Shown one piece after another: positions 43,501 through 51,742 of a stretch of 64,000 nt of DNA. The notes under the pieces are model-generated. The model made no database searches and was not told the DNA's origin. It saw only the letters and a program-made list of their open reading frames with translations. The stretch comes from Rhizobium hidalgonense. Its GTDB lineage: Bacteria; Pseudomonadota; Alphaproteobacteria; Rhizobiales; Rhizobiaceae. Every line of letters begins with the position of its first letter. The stretch's first letter is position 1. Where the stretch lies: NCBI RefSeq assembly GCF_002914525.1, contig NZ_LODW01000082.1:186001-250000 (forward strand), in the 5' to 3' direction. A program made the position numbers and the translations under genes.

Positions 43501-43965
43501 ATGGATAGGATTCCTGCAACTCCGCTCGGCAAGCTGCTGACGGTCGGCGAGGTGGCGGAACGCAGCGGCATTGCGGTCTCGGCGCTGCATTTTTACGAGA
43601 CCAGGGGGTTGGTCTCGAGCATTCGCACCCGCGGCAACCAGCGCCGTTATGGGCGTGATGTGCTTCGCCGGCTCGGGATCATCAAGGTGGCGCAGCGGGT
43701 TGGCATTCCGCTTGCCGAAATCCAGGCGGCGTTCGAATCTCTGCCGCAGGGGCGCACGCCGACGGCCGCCGATTGGCAGACGCTGTCGGCGCGCTGGAAG
43801 GACGATCTCGACGCGCGAATCAGCCGGCTCAGCCTGCTGCGCGACCGCCTGACCGGCTGCATCGGCTGCGGTTGCCTGTCGGTCGATAGCTGTCCGCTGC
43901 GCAATCCCGGCGACCGGCTCGGCAAGGAAGGGCCGGGGGCGCGGCTGCTGGAGACCGAAAGCTAA
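43501..43965 (+). CDS. soxR: Redox-sensing transcriptional activator SoxR
   Basis: A 154-residue MerR-family regulator. The winged helix-turn-helix LTVGEVAERSGIAVSALHFYETRGLVSSIRTRGNQRRYGRDVLRRLGIIKVAQRVGI spans about 13-70. The [2Fe-2S] cysteines are C120, C123, C125 and C131 in CIGCGCLSVDSC, the C-x2-C-x-C-x5-C of SoxR. In most non-enteric bacteria SoxR responds to redox-active compounds and controls a few adjacent genes directly. The next forward gene is an SDR, 235 bases away behind a RIME copy. The reverse-strand neighbour is the thi operon. Confidence 0.95.
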   Translation: MDRIPATPLGKLLTVGEVAERSGIAVSALHFYETRGLVSSIRTRGNQRRYGRDVLRRLGIIKVAQRVGIPLAEIQAAFESLPQGRTPTAADWQTLSARWKDDLDARISRLSLLRDRLTGCIGCGCLSVDSCPLRNPGDRLGKEGPGARLLETES

Positions 43966-44072
43966 GCAAGGGGTTTAGACGAGCTCCCGCGGAAAGATCG
44001 ATACGCTCCTTTCTTTCGGCCGGCGCGCTCATATGTTAAGGGCGAGTGCTGCAACCGGCGGCACTGGCCGCT

Positions 44073-44185
44073 AGAACAGGATGATTTTAGGCCGTGTCGG
44101 CCTCAAATCTGAATCCTGTTCCAAATTCTAGAGCCAGAGCATGACGTCGTCCGAAAACCGCTCACACTTTTCGGCGTCATGCTCT
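44073..44185 (+). repeat. RIME element copy C
   Basis: Palindromes at 44073-44122 and 44136-44185 with the same edges as copy A, though the first palindrome has diverged at the centre (GCCGTGTCGGCC). It lies between soxR and the SDR gene; its right end directly abuts the AAGAGGA ribosome-binding site of that gene. Confidence 0.87.
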
Positions 44186-44199
44186 AAGAGGACGGCTTC

Positions 44200-44970
44200 G
44201 TGTTTCATCCCAGACTGTTCGAAAATCGCAATGTCGTCGTCACCGGCGCCGGCCGCGGCATCGGCCTCGAAGTCGCTCGGCAGTTCCTGGATTGCGGCGC
44301 CAAGGTGATCGTCCATACCGGGCGCAAGCCGGGGCGGGACCTGCCGGATTTCCTGCTGACGGCTGAATCGGAAAGACGGGCGCTGCTGCTGCATGCCGAT
44401 TTCTCCGCCGCCGGCGGGGCGGCGCAATTTGCCGAAGATGTTCTCGGTTTCTTCGACAGGGTCGATGTGCTCGTCAACAATGCCGGCACCATGCTTGGCC
44501 GTTTTCCCGCTGCCACGCTGACCGACGCGGAGTACGAGGCGGTCATACGGTTGAACCAGACGTCGGTGGTGGCGCTGACGCGCGCATTGCTGCCGGCATT
44601 GAAGGCGGCCGAGGGTGCTGCCGTCGTCAACACCGTATCGATCTCGGCGCTGACCGGCGGCAGCCCCGGCTCCTCGATCTATTCGGCCTCGAAAGCCTTC
44701 GTTGCGACCTATTCCAAGGCGCTTGCCCGCGAGCTTGCCCCGGATGGCATCCGCGTCAACTGCGTCTCGCCGGGAACGATCGAGACGGATTTCCACGAGC
44801 GCTATTCCTCCCGAGAAAAGCTGGAGCAAACCCGGAAATCCATCCCCCTGCAGCGGCTCGGCACGGCGGAGGATTGCGCTCCCGCCTATCTGTTCCTGGC
44901 GGCTCCCTTACTATCGGGATACATTACCGGCCAGGTGATCGAGATCAATGGCGGACAGCTTATCTGCTGA
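44200..44970 (+). CDS. Short-chain dehydrogenase/reductase (SDR)
   Basis: A 256-residue classical SDR starting at a GTG. TGAGRGIG is at 16-23, NNAG near 93-96, NTVSISA holds the catalytic serine, and YSASKAF is the Y-x-x-x-K motif. The C-terminus LLSGYITGQVIEINGGQLIC is normal. The GTG follows AAGAGGACGGCTTC. The substrate is unknown. It may be an accessory to the SoxR regulon, but no operator lies before it. Confidence 0.87.
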   Translation: MFHPRLFENRNVVVTGAGRGIGLEVARQFLDCGAKVIVHTGRKPGRDLPDFLLTAESERRALLLHADFSAAGGAAQFAEDVLGFFDRVDVLVNNAGTMLGRFPAATLTDAEYEAVIRLNQTSVVALTRALLPALKAAEGAAVVNTVSISALTGGSPGSSIYSASKAFVATYSKALARELAPDGIRVNCVSPGTIETDFHERYSSREKLEQTRKSIPLQRLGTAEDCAPAYLFLAAPLLSGYITGQVIEINGGQLIC

Positions 44971-45003
44971 TTTGTTTGGACCTTTTTTGGCATTTCATCA
45001 CTA

Positions 45004-45032
45004 TTGACCAATTCGCTTGTGCGAATATGCTA
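45004..45032 (+). promoter_or_regulatory. Promoter with ATTC-N8-GAAT operator of the ArsR/SqrR-like gene
   Basis: TTGACC (45004-45009) and TATGCT (45026-45031) are a reasonable -35/-10 pair with 16 bases between. In the spacer is ATTCGC-TTGT-GCGAAT (45011-45026), a perfect inverted repeat of the form ATTC-N8-GAAT, which I recall as the SqrR/BigR recognition pattern. Its placement over the promoter suggests autorepression by the protein encoded 42 bases downstream. Confidence 0.68.
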
Positions 45033-45073
45033 TTGTGCTGATTGACTACACTTTCTCCCTTCCGAGATATCGA

Positions 45074-45415
45074 ATGCCGTTGCCTAAACCGGAGCCGGGG
45101 ATGACCGGCCAGGACTTGCACATACTCGCTGGAAAAGCCCATGAAGCGAGCGATCTGCTGAAGGCTTTGGCGCATCACACCCGCCTTCTGATCCTCTGCA
45201 TACTGGCGAAACAGGAGCGGACGGTCGGTGAAATCGAAAATATTCTCGGCATACAGCAGGCGATGGTTTCGCAGCAGCTTGCGCGTTTGAGGCTCGAAGG
45301 CCTGGTCAATACGCGCCGCCAGGGCAGGCTGGTTTATTACAGTATCGGCAATGTCAGCGTGCTTGCCTTCCTCGAATCACTGTTCGAGCTTTTTCCGATT
45401 GTCGAAAGCTATTGA
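45074..45415 (+). CDS. ArsR-family regulator (BigR/SqrR/YgaV-like)
   Basis: A 113-residue winged helix-turn-helix repressor. The DNA-binding region is RTVGEIENILGIQQAMVSQQLARLRLEGLVNTRRQGRLVYYSIG, where QQ-A-M-VSQQLARLR is the recognition helix of the BigR/SqrR group. One cysteine lies in the helix RLLILCILAK, the position of the first reactive cysteine of the sulfide sensors. The second reactive cysteine expected near the C-terminus is missing, so persulfide sensing by an intramolecular bridge looks impaired. The ATG at 45074 gives a family-length protein; an ATG at 45101 with GGAG upstream is also possible. Confidence 0.82.
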   Translation: MPLPKPEPGMTGQDLHILAGKAHEASDLLKALAHHTRLLILCILAKQERTVGEIENILGIQQAMVSQQLARLRLEGLVNTRRQGRLVYYSIGNVSVLAFLESLFELFPIVESY

Positions 45416-45586
45416 AACCCGCCGCGCAAAAGTGAGCGGCGGTTTTGAGATAACGACACGCGAAAAAACATTTAAAAGTGCGACAAGCGAATCTGAAAGA
45501 TCGCGACGCGCTTCAGCGACCGCCCTTGCGGAGCACGGCTGCTACGTCGAAGATGAGGCCGGACGCGAAATGTCGCGGGAGACCGG

Positions 45587-46480
45587 ATGATCGACAAGCT
45601 GGAATTCTTCATCACCCTCGCCAATGAAAAGCATTTCGGCCGCGCCGCCGAGGAGTGCGGGATCTCGCAACCAACGCTGTCGGCCGCCATCCGGCAGCTC
45701 GAAGATCAATTGGGGGTCATGCTGGTGCAGCGCGGCTCGCGGTTCCAGGGGCTGACGCCGGAGGGGCAGCGCGTGCTGGAATGGGCCCGGCGCATCGTCG
45801 GCGATGCCCGAACCATGCGCGAGGAGATGCGCGCCGCCCGCCGCGGCCTTTCCGGCCACATTCGCCTTGCCGCCATTCCGACGGCGCTCGCCATGCTTTC
45901 GCGCATCACCACGCCCTTTCAGGAACGGCATCCCGGCGTCACCTTTTCGATCGTCTCGCGCAATTCGCTGCAGGTGCTGAGCATGCTGGAAAACCTCGAA
46001 ATCGATGCCGGCATCACCTATCTCGAAAACGAGCCGCTCGGCCGTGTCACCAGCGTTCCGCTCTATGCCGAGCGCTATCATCTGATCACCGCTGCAGGCA
46101 GCCCGCTGTCCGATCGCGACAATGTGACCTGGAAGGAAGTCGGTGATCTTCGGCTTTGTCTATTGACCGCCGACATGCAGAACCGCCGCATCATCAACCG
46201 GCATCTGACGGAAGCGGGCGCCACGGTCCATCCGACGCTCGAGTCCAATTCGATGATCGTGCTGTTTTCGCATGTCAGGACCGGACGCTGGGCGAGCATC
46301 ATGCCGCGCAACGTCGCGAAATCCTTTGGTTTTCCGGTGGAAATCCGGATGATCCCGATCGTCGAGCCGGAGGCGCATCATCTGGTCGGCCTTGTCGCGC
46401 CTTATCGCGAGCCCTTCACTCCGCTCGTCTCGGCCTTGCTGCATGAAGCCAGAGTGCTCGTTCGAGATGAAGAACTTTGA
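45587..46480 (+). CDS. fdsR: LysR-family regulator of formate dehydrogenase (FdsR-like)
   Basis: A 297-residue LysR-type protein. The helix-turn-helix lies at about 15-50 (KHFGRAAEECGISQPTLSAAIRQLEDQLGVMLVQR), and the effector domain begins around residue 92 (GHIRLAAIPTALAMLSRI). It is co-directional with and 134 bases upstream of fdsG, the usual place for FdsR-type regulators of the soluble formate dehydrogenase. Its stop codon overlaps a perfect inverted repeat that looks like its operator. The name rests on context. Confidence 0.87.
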   Translation: MIDKLEFFITLANEKHFGRAAEECGISQPTLSAAIRQLEDQLGVMLVQRGSRFQGLTPEGQRVLEWARRIVGDARTMREEMRAARRGLSGHIRLAAIPTALAMLSRITTPFQERHPGVTFSIVSRNSLQVLSMLENLEIDAGITYLENEPLGRVTSVPLYAERYHLITAAGSPLSDRDNVTWKEVGDLRLCLLTADMQNRRIINRHLTEAGATVHPTLESNSMIVLFSHVRTGRWASIMPRNVAKSFGFPVEIRMIPIVEPEAHHLVGLVAPYREPFTPLVSALLHEARVLVRDEEL

Positions 46481-46524
46481 TAGGAAAAACCTATCAACCG
46501 ACGTGATAGCGTTATTGATCGCTA
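46477..46524 (+). promoter_or_regulatory. LysR-type operator region upstream of fdsG
   Basis: TTGATAGG, five A residues and CCTATCAA (46477-46497) form a perfect inverted repeat overlapping the last codons of the LysR gene. A second, weaker inverted repeat TAGCG-N8-CGCTA (46507-46524) follows after a TGATAG half-site. Two adjacent dyads ahead of the target operon are typical of LysR-type activation. The site has the T-N11-A form. Confidence 0.7.
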
Positions 46525-46614
46525 GCGGCTTCCCTGAGATGCTGCCCACGGAATAGCACTTGGGCTGGGGAGGCCGCCATTCCGCAACGAGCAAGCCGTC
46601 GGGAGGGCTGCCTT

Positions 46615-47094
46615 ATGACCATTCATATCGCCGAAGGCGATATCACAGCGCGCACTCGTGCCATCATCGCCGATCTTCGCTTCCGCGAAGGGCCGCTGCT
46701 TCCCATTCTGCACGAAGTTCAGGAAGAATTCGGCTATGTGCCGCCGGAAGCTCTCCCTGTGATTGCCGAAGAATTGAACCTCTCCCGCGCCGAGGTCCAT
46801 GGCGTGGTGACTTTCTATCACGATTACCGCGACCACCCGCCCGGCCGGCATGTGCTGAAGCTCTGTCGTGCCGAGGCCTGCCAGTCGATGGGCGGCGATG
46901 CGGTGGCCGAGCGCGTCAAGGCGCTGCTCGGCATCGACTTTCACCAGACGACGCTCGACGGCAGCGTGACGCTGGAGCCGGTCTACTGTCTCGGGCTCTG
47001 CGCCTGCGCTCCGTCGGCGATGCTCGACGGCGAGGTCTATGGCCGGATCGACGAGCAGCTGGCGGCCGAACTCGTTACGGAGGCCCGCCGATGA
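46615..47094 (+). CDS. fdsG: NAD-dependent formate dehydrogenase gamma subunit
   Basis: A 159-residue thioredoxin-like [2Fe-2S] subunit. The cluster ligands are C84, C89, C125 and C129 (LKLCRAEACQ and YCLGLCACAP). It carries the LHEVQEEFGYVPPEALPVIAEELNLSRAEVHGVVTFYHDY helical part seen in NuoE/FdsG. The enzyme oxidises formate to CO2 with NAD+ in the cytoplasm. Its stop overlaps the fdsB start (ATGA). Confidence 0.94.
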   Translation: MTIHIAEGDITARTRAIIADLRFREGPLLPILHEVQEEFGYVPPEALPVIAEELNLSRAEVHGVVTFYHDYRDHPPGRHVLKLCRAEACQSMGGDAVAERVKALLGIDFHQTTLDGSVTLEPVYCLGLCACAPSAMLDGEVYGRIDEQLAAELVTEARR

Positions 47095-48647
47095 CAGTCA
47101 GGATTTATGTTCCGCGCGATGCCGCTGCGCTGGCGCTCGGGGCCGAAAAGGTGGCAAAGGCGATTACCCAGGAGATCGCCGCCCGCGGCCTCGATGCCGA
47201 GATCGTGCGCAACGGCTCGCGCGGAATGTTCTGGCTGGAACCGCTGGTCGAAATCGAGGTGGCCAGCAAGCGCATCGGCTACGGACCGGTGAAAGCCAAG
47301 GATGTAGCTGCGCTGTTCGAGGCAGGATTGATGAGCGGCGGGGAACACCCACTCTGTCTCGGGGAGGTTGAAGACCTCCCGTTCCTGAAAGAACAGACCC
47401 GCCTGACTTTCGCCCGCTGCGGCGTCATCGATCCGCTCTCGCTGGCCGATTACGAAGCGCATGGCGGCCTTGCCGGCCTTCGCCGCGCCGTTTCGATGAC
47501 ATCTGCCGAAGTGGTCAAGGAAGTCACCGATTCCGGCTTGCGCGGCCGCGGCGGTGCGGGCTTCCCCACAGGCATCAAGTGGAAGACCGTTCTCGATGCC
47601 GGCGGCGACCGCAAATATATCGTTTGCAATGCCGATGAGGGCGACAGCGGCACCTTTGCCGACCGGATGATCATGGAGGGCGATCCCTTCGTGCTGATCG
47701 AGGGCATGGCGATCGCGGGCCTCGCCACCGGCGCCACGAAGGGTTTCGTCTATACGCGCTCGGAATATCCGCATGCGATCGCTGTAATGACCGAAGCCGT
47801 CGGCATCGCTCGGCAGGCCGGCATCCTCGGCCTGTCGGTGCTCGGCTCCGGCCGCGCCTTCGATATCGAGGTGCGCACCGGCGCCGGCGCCTATGTCTGC
47901 GGCGAGGAAACGGCTCTGCTGAACAGCCTAGAAGGCAAGCGCGGCGTCGTGCGCGCCAAGCCGCCGCTGCCGGCGCATAAGGGACTGTTCGACTGTCCGA
48001 CCGTCATCAACAACGTGATCTCGCTTGCCTCCGTCCCGGTGATCATGGAGAAAGGCGCCGCCTTCTACCGCGATTTCGGCATGGGCCGCTCGCGCGGCAC
48101 CATTCCGCTGCAGATCGCCGGCAATGTCCGATATGGGGGGCTTTACGAAACAGCCTTCGGTCTTTCGCTCGGCGATATCGTCGACAGGATCGGCGGCGGC
48201 ACGGCGACGGGACGGCCTGTCAAGGCCGTGCAAGTCGGCGGGCCGCTCGGCGCCTATTTCCCGAGAGCGCTGTTCGATACGCCGTTCGATTATGAAGCTT
48301 TCGCGGCGAAGGATGGACTCATCGGTCACGCCGGCATCGTCGTCTTCGACGACACCGCCGATATGCTGAAGCAGGCGCGTTTCGCCATGGAATTCTGCGC
48401 CGTCGAAAGCTGCGGCAAGTGCACGCCCTGCCGCATCGGCTCGACACGCGGCGTCGAGACAGCTGACAAGATCGCCCATGGCATCGAGCCGGAGAAAAAC
48501 CGGGCGCTGCTCACCGATCTCTGCAACACGATGAAGTTCGGATCGCTCTGCGCGCTCGGCGGCTTCACGCCCTATCCGGTCATGAGCGCCATGACGCATT
48601 TCCCGGAAGATTTTTCGCCGGCACCGATCGCGGAGGCGGCGGAATGA
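47091..48647 (+). CDS. fdsB: NAD-dependent formate dehydrogenase beta subunit (flavoprotein)
   Basis: An FMN/NADH-binding, [4Fe-4S] subunit of 518 residues. The N-terminal ~110 residues (MTVRIYVPRDAAALALGAEKVAKAI) are a thioredoxin-like domain that is often fused in FdsB. The NuoF-like core follows: GLRGRGGAGFPTGIKW is the NADH-binding glycine loop, and YIVCNADEGDSGTF and GAGAYVCGEETALLNSLEG bind FMN. Cysteines in CAVESCGKCTPCRIGSTRG bind the [4Fe-4S] cluster. The stop TGA at 48645-48647 is followed by 213 bases containing a repeat before fdsA. Confidence 0.94.
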   Translation: MTVRIYVPRDAAALALGAEKVAKAITQEIAARGLDAEIVRNGSRGMFWLEPLVEIEVASKRIGYGPVKAKDVAALFEAGLMSGGEHPLCLGEVEDLPFLKEQTRLTFARCGVIDPLSLADYEAHGGLAGLRRAVSMTSAEVVKEVTDSGLRGRGGAGFPTGIKWKTVLDAGGDRKYIVCNADEGDSGTFADRMIMEGDPFVLIEGMAIAGLATGATKGFVYTRSEYPHAIAVMTEAVGIARQAGILGLSVLGSGRAFDIEVRTGAGAYVCGEETALLNSLEGKRGVVRAKPPLPAHKGLFDCPTVINNVISLASVPVIMEKGAAFYRDFGMGRSRGTIPLQIAGNVRYGGLYETAFGLSLGDIVDRIGGGTATGRPVKAVQVGGPLGAYFPRALFDTPFDYEAFAAKDGLIGHAGIVVFDDTADMLKQARFAMEFCAVESCGKCTPCRIGSTRGVETADKIAHGIEPEKNRALLTDLCNTMKFGSLCALGGFTPYPVMSAMTHFPEDFSPAPIAEAAE

Positions 48648-48664
48648 TGACTTTCTACGTGCCA

Positions 48665-48816
48665 GCCCCCCTCTGGCCTGCCGGCCATCTCCCCCACAGG
48701 TGGGGAGATTGGCTGGGCGCGCTGGTTTCCCCAAACAATTCCCGTAGCGCGGTGAAACGCCAAAACTGGAGGTGTGAGCCGCTTGTGATCTCCCCACTTG
48801 TGGGGGACCTCGAACG
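48665..48816. repeat. Dispersed palindromic repeat between fdsB and fdsA
   Basis: Two hairpin-forming arms: CTCCCCCACAGGTGGGGAG (about 48689-48707) and CTCCCCACTTGTGGGGGAC (about 48790-48808), separated by about 80 bases. Related sequences also occur at about 51766-51826 and 58903-59020 in this window. Such CTCCCC/GGGGAG families are common in rhizobial genomes and may fold in the transcript between two subunit genes of one complex. Confidence 0.65.
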
Positions 48817-48860
48817 CCGCCCTGACTTGTTCAATTCTATTTCCATACAGGAGGCCGACC

Positions 48861-51740
48861 ATGTCTCTCATCCATGAAATCGACTACGGCACTCCCGCTT
48901 CGACATCCGAAACCATGGTGACGCTCACCATCGATGGGCAACAGATCAGCGTGCCGGAAGGCACGTCGATCATGCGCGCCTCGATGGAGGCCGGCATCAC
49001 GGTGCCGAAGCTCTGCGCCAGCGACATGATCGACGCCTTCGGCTCCTGCCGACTCTGCCTTGTCGAGATCGAGGGCCGCAATGGTACGCCGGCCTCCTGC
49101 ACGACGCCGGTGGCGGCCAATATGGTGGTGCACACGCAGACGGGACGGCTGAAAGATATCCGCCGCGGCGTGATGGAACTCTATATTTCCGACCATCCGC
49201 TCGACTGTCTGACCTGTGCCGCCAATGGCGATTGCGAATTGCAGGATATGGCGGGCGCCGTCGGTCTGCGCGATGTGCGCTACGGCTATGATGGCGATAA
49301 CCACGTCAGGGCGCGCAACAACGGCGACATCAATTTGCAATGGATGCCGAAGGACGAGTCCAATCCCTATTTCACCTTTGATTCTTCCAAGTGCATCGTC
49401 TGTTCGCGCTGTGTGCGGGCCTGCGAGGAAGTCCAGGGCACTTTCGCGCTGACGATCGAGGGGCGTGGTTTCGGCTCTCGCGTTTCAGCGGGTGCGCACG
49501 AAAGTTTCATCGATTCCGAATGTGTCTCCTGCGGCGCCTGCGTCCAGGCTTGCCCGACGGCGACGCTGACGGAGAAGTCGGTGATAGAGATCGGCCAGCC
49601 CGAGCACTCGGCCGTTACCACCTGCGCCTATTGCGGCGTCGGCTGTTCCTTCAAGGCGGAAATGCGTGGCGAGGAGCTGGTGCGTATGGTGCCTTGGAAG
49701 GACGGCCAGGCCAATCGCGGCCATTCCTGCGTCAAGGGCCGCTTTGCTTACGGTTACTCCACCCACAAGGACCGCATTCTCAACCCGATGATCCGTGAAA
49801 AGGTCAGCGATCCCTGGCGCGAGGTGAGCTGGGACGAGGCCTTCGCACATGTTGCATCGGAGTTTCGTCGCATCCAGTATCAATATGGCCGCGAGGCGGT
49901 CGGCGGCATCACCTCGTCGCGCTGCACCAACGAAGAAACCTACCTGGTGCAGAAGCTGGTCCGTGCCGGCTTCGGCAACAACAATGTCGATACCTGCGCC
50001 CGCGTCTGTCATTCGCCGACCGGCTATGGCCTCGGCCAGACGTTCGGCACCTCGGCCGGCACGCAGAATTTCGACAGCGTCGAACAATCCGATGTCGTCG
50101 TCATCATCGGCGCCAATCCGACCGACGGGCATCCGGTGTTCGCCTCGCGGCTGAAGAAGCGGCTGCGTCAGGGCGCCAAACTCATCGTCATCGATCCGCG
50201 CCGCACCGATATCGTCCGGTCGCCGCATATCGAGGCCTCCTACCACCTGCCGCTGAAGCCCGGCACCAACGTCGCCGTCATGACGGCGCTGGCGCATGTG
50301 CTTGTCACCGAAGGGCTCTATGACGAGCGCTTCATCCGTGAGCGCTGCGACTGGTCGGAATTCGAGGATTGGGCCGCCTTCGTCGCCGAACCGGCGCACA
50401 GTCCGGAGCAGACCGAGGTATTCACCGGCGTGCCGGCGGCGGATCTGCGCGGCGCGGCACGGCTTTATGCCAAGGGCGGCAACGGCGCGATTTACTACGG
50501 CCTCGGCGTCACCGAACACAGCCAGGGCTCGACCACGGTCATCGCGATCGCTAATCTGGCGATGGCGACCGGCAATATAGGTCGTCCGGGCGTCGGCGTG
50601 AACCCGTTGCGCGGCCAGAACAATGTGCAGGGCTCCTGCGACATGGGATCCTTCCCGCACGAGCTGCCAGGCTACCGGCACATTTCCGACGATGCGACTC
50701 GTGACATCTTCGAAAGGCTCTGGGGCGTGAAGCTCGACAACGAGCCGGGCCTGCGCATTCCGAACATGCTGGATGCGGCGGTCGACGGCTCCTTCAAGGG
50801 TCTCTACGTCCAGGGTGAGGACATTCTCCAGTCCGACCCCGATACCAAACATGTCGCGGCCGGGCTGGCGGCGATGGAATGCGTCGTCGTGCAGGACCTG
50901 TTCCTCAACGAGACCGCCAATTACGCCCATGTCTTCCTGCCGGGCTCGACCTTCCTCGAGAAGGACGGCACCTTCACCAATGCCGAACGCCGTATCAACC
51001 GCGTGCGCAAGGTCATGTCGCCGCGCAACGGCTATGGTGACTGGGAGGTGACGCAGAAGCTTGCCCAGGCGATGGGGCTTAATTGGAATTATGCCCATCC
51101 GTCGGAGATCATGGACGAGATCGCCATGACGACGCCAAGTTTCGCGCTTGTTTCCTACGACTATCTCGACCAGATTGGCTCGGTGCAGTGGCCCTGCAAC
51201 GAAAAGAACCCGCTCGGCTCGCCGATCATGCATGTCAACGGTTTCGTGCGCGGCAAGGGCAAGTTCATCCGGACCGAATATGTGGCGACCGACGAGCGCA
51301 CCGGCCCGCGCTTTCCTCTGCTGCTCACCACCGGCCGAATCCTCAGCCAGTACAATGTCGGGGCGCAGACGCGCCGGACCGAGAATGTCGCCTGGCATGC
51401 GGAGGACCGGCTGGAAATCCATGCGCACGACGCCGAACAGCGCGGCATTCGCGACGGCGACTGGGTGAAGCTCGTCAGCCGCTCCGGCGACACGACGCTG
51501 AGGGCGCTGATCACCGATCGCGTGGCGCCGGGCGTCGTTTACACGACCTTCCATCATCCGAATACGCAGGCGAACGTCATCACCACCGACTTTTCCGACT
51601 GGGCGACGAACTGCCCGGAATACAAGGTGACGGCGGTGCAGGTCTCGCCTTCCAACGGGCCGAGCGACTGGCAGATGGAATATGACGAGCAGGCACGACA
51701 ATCGCGCCGCATCGCCGGCAAACTCGAAGCAGCGGAGTGA
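48861..51740 (+). CDS. fdsA: NAD-dependent formate dehydrogenase alpha subunit (molybdopterin)
   Basis: The catalytic subunit, 959 residues. The N-terminal [2Fe-2S] domain has C52, C63, C66 and C80. 4Fe-4S ferredoxin repeats follow in CIVCSRCVRACEE and CVSCGACVQACP, then TCAYCGVGCSFKAE for another cluster. The molybdenum-ligand cysteine is C383 with H384 in CARVCHSP, matching the Cys-His pair of soluble formate dehydrogenases; it binds bis-MGD. The ATG at 48861 is preceded by AGGAGG (48849-48854); the upstream opening to 48798 reads through repeat sequence. It completes the FdsGBA trio. Confidence 0.95.
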   Translation: MSLIHEIDYGTPASTSETMVTLTIDGQQISVPEGTSIMRASMEAGITVPKLCASDMIDAFGSCRLCLVEIEGRNGTPASCTTPVAANMVVHTQTGRLKDIRRGVMELYISDHPLDCLTCAANGDCELQDMAGAVGLRDVRYGYDGDNHVRARNNGDINLQWMPKDESNPYFTFDSSKCIVCSRCVRACEEVQGTFALTIEGRGFGSRVSAGAHESFIDSECVSCGACVQACPTATLTEKSVIEIGQPEHSAVTTCAYCGVGCSFKAEMRGEELVRMVPWKDGQANRGHSCVKGRFAYGYSTHKDRILNPMIREKVSDPWREVSWDEAFAHVASEFRRIQYQYGREAVGGITSSRCTNEETYLVQKLVRAGFGNNNVDTCARVCHSPTGYGLGQTFGTSAGTQNFDSVEQSDVVVIIGANPTDGHPVFASRLKKRLRQGAKLIVIDPRRTDIVRSPHIEASYHLPLKPGTNVAVMTALAHVLVTEGLYDERFIRERCDWSEFEDWAAFVAEPAHSPEQTEVFTGVPAADLRGAARLYAKGGNGAIYYGLGVTEHSQGSTTVIAIANLAMATGNIGRPGVGVNPLRGQNNVQGSCDMGSFPHELPGYRHISDDATRDIFERLWGVKLDNEPGLRIPNMLDAAVDGSFKGLYVQGEDILQSDPDTKHVAAGLAAMECVVVQDLFLNETANYAHVFLPGSTFLEKDGTFTNAERRINRVRKVMSPRNGYGDWEVTQKLAQAMGLNWNYAHPSEIMDEIAMTTPSFALVSYDYLDQIGSVQWPCNEKNPLGSPIMHVNGFVRGKGKFIRTEYVATDERTGPRFPLLLTTGRILSQYNVGAQTRRTENVAWHAEDRLEIHAHDAEQRGIRDGDWVKLVSRSGDTTLRALITDRVAPGVVYTTFHHPNTQANVITTDFSDWATNCPEYKVTAVQVSPSNGPSDWQMEYDEQARQSRRIAGKLEAAE

Positions 51741-51742
51741 GG

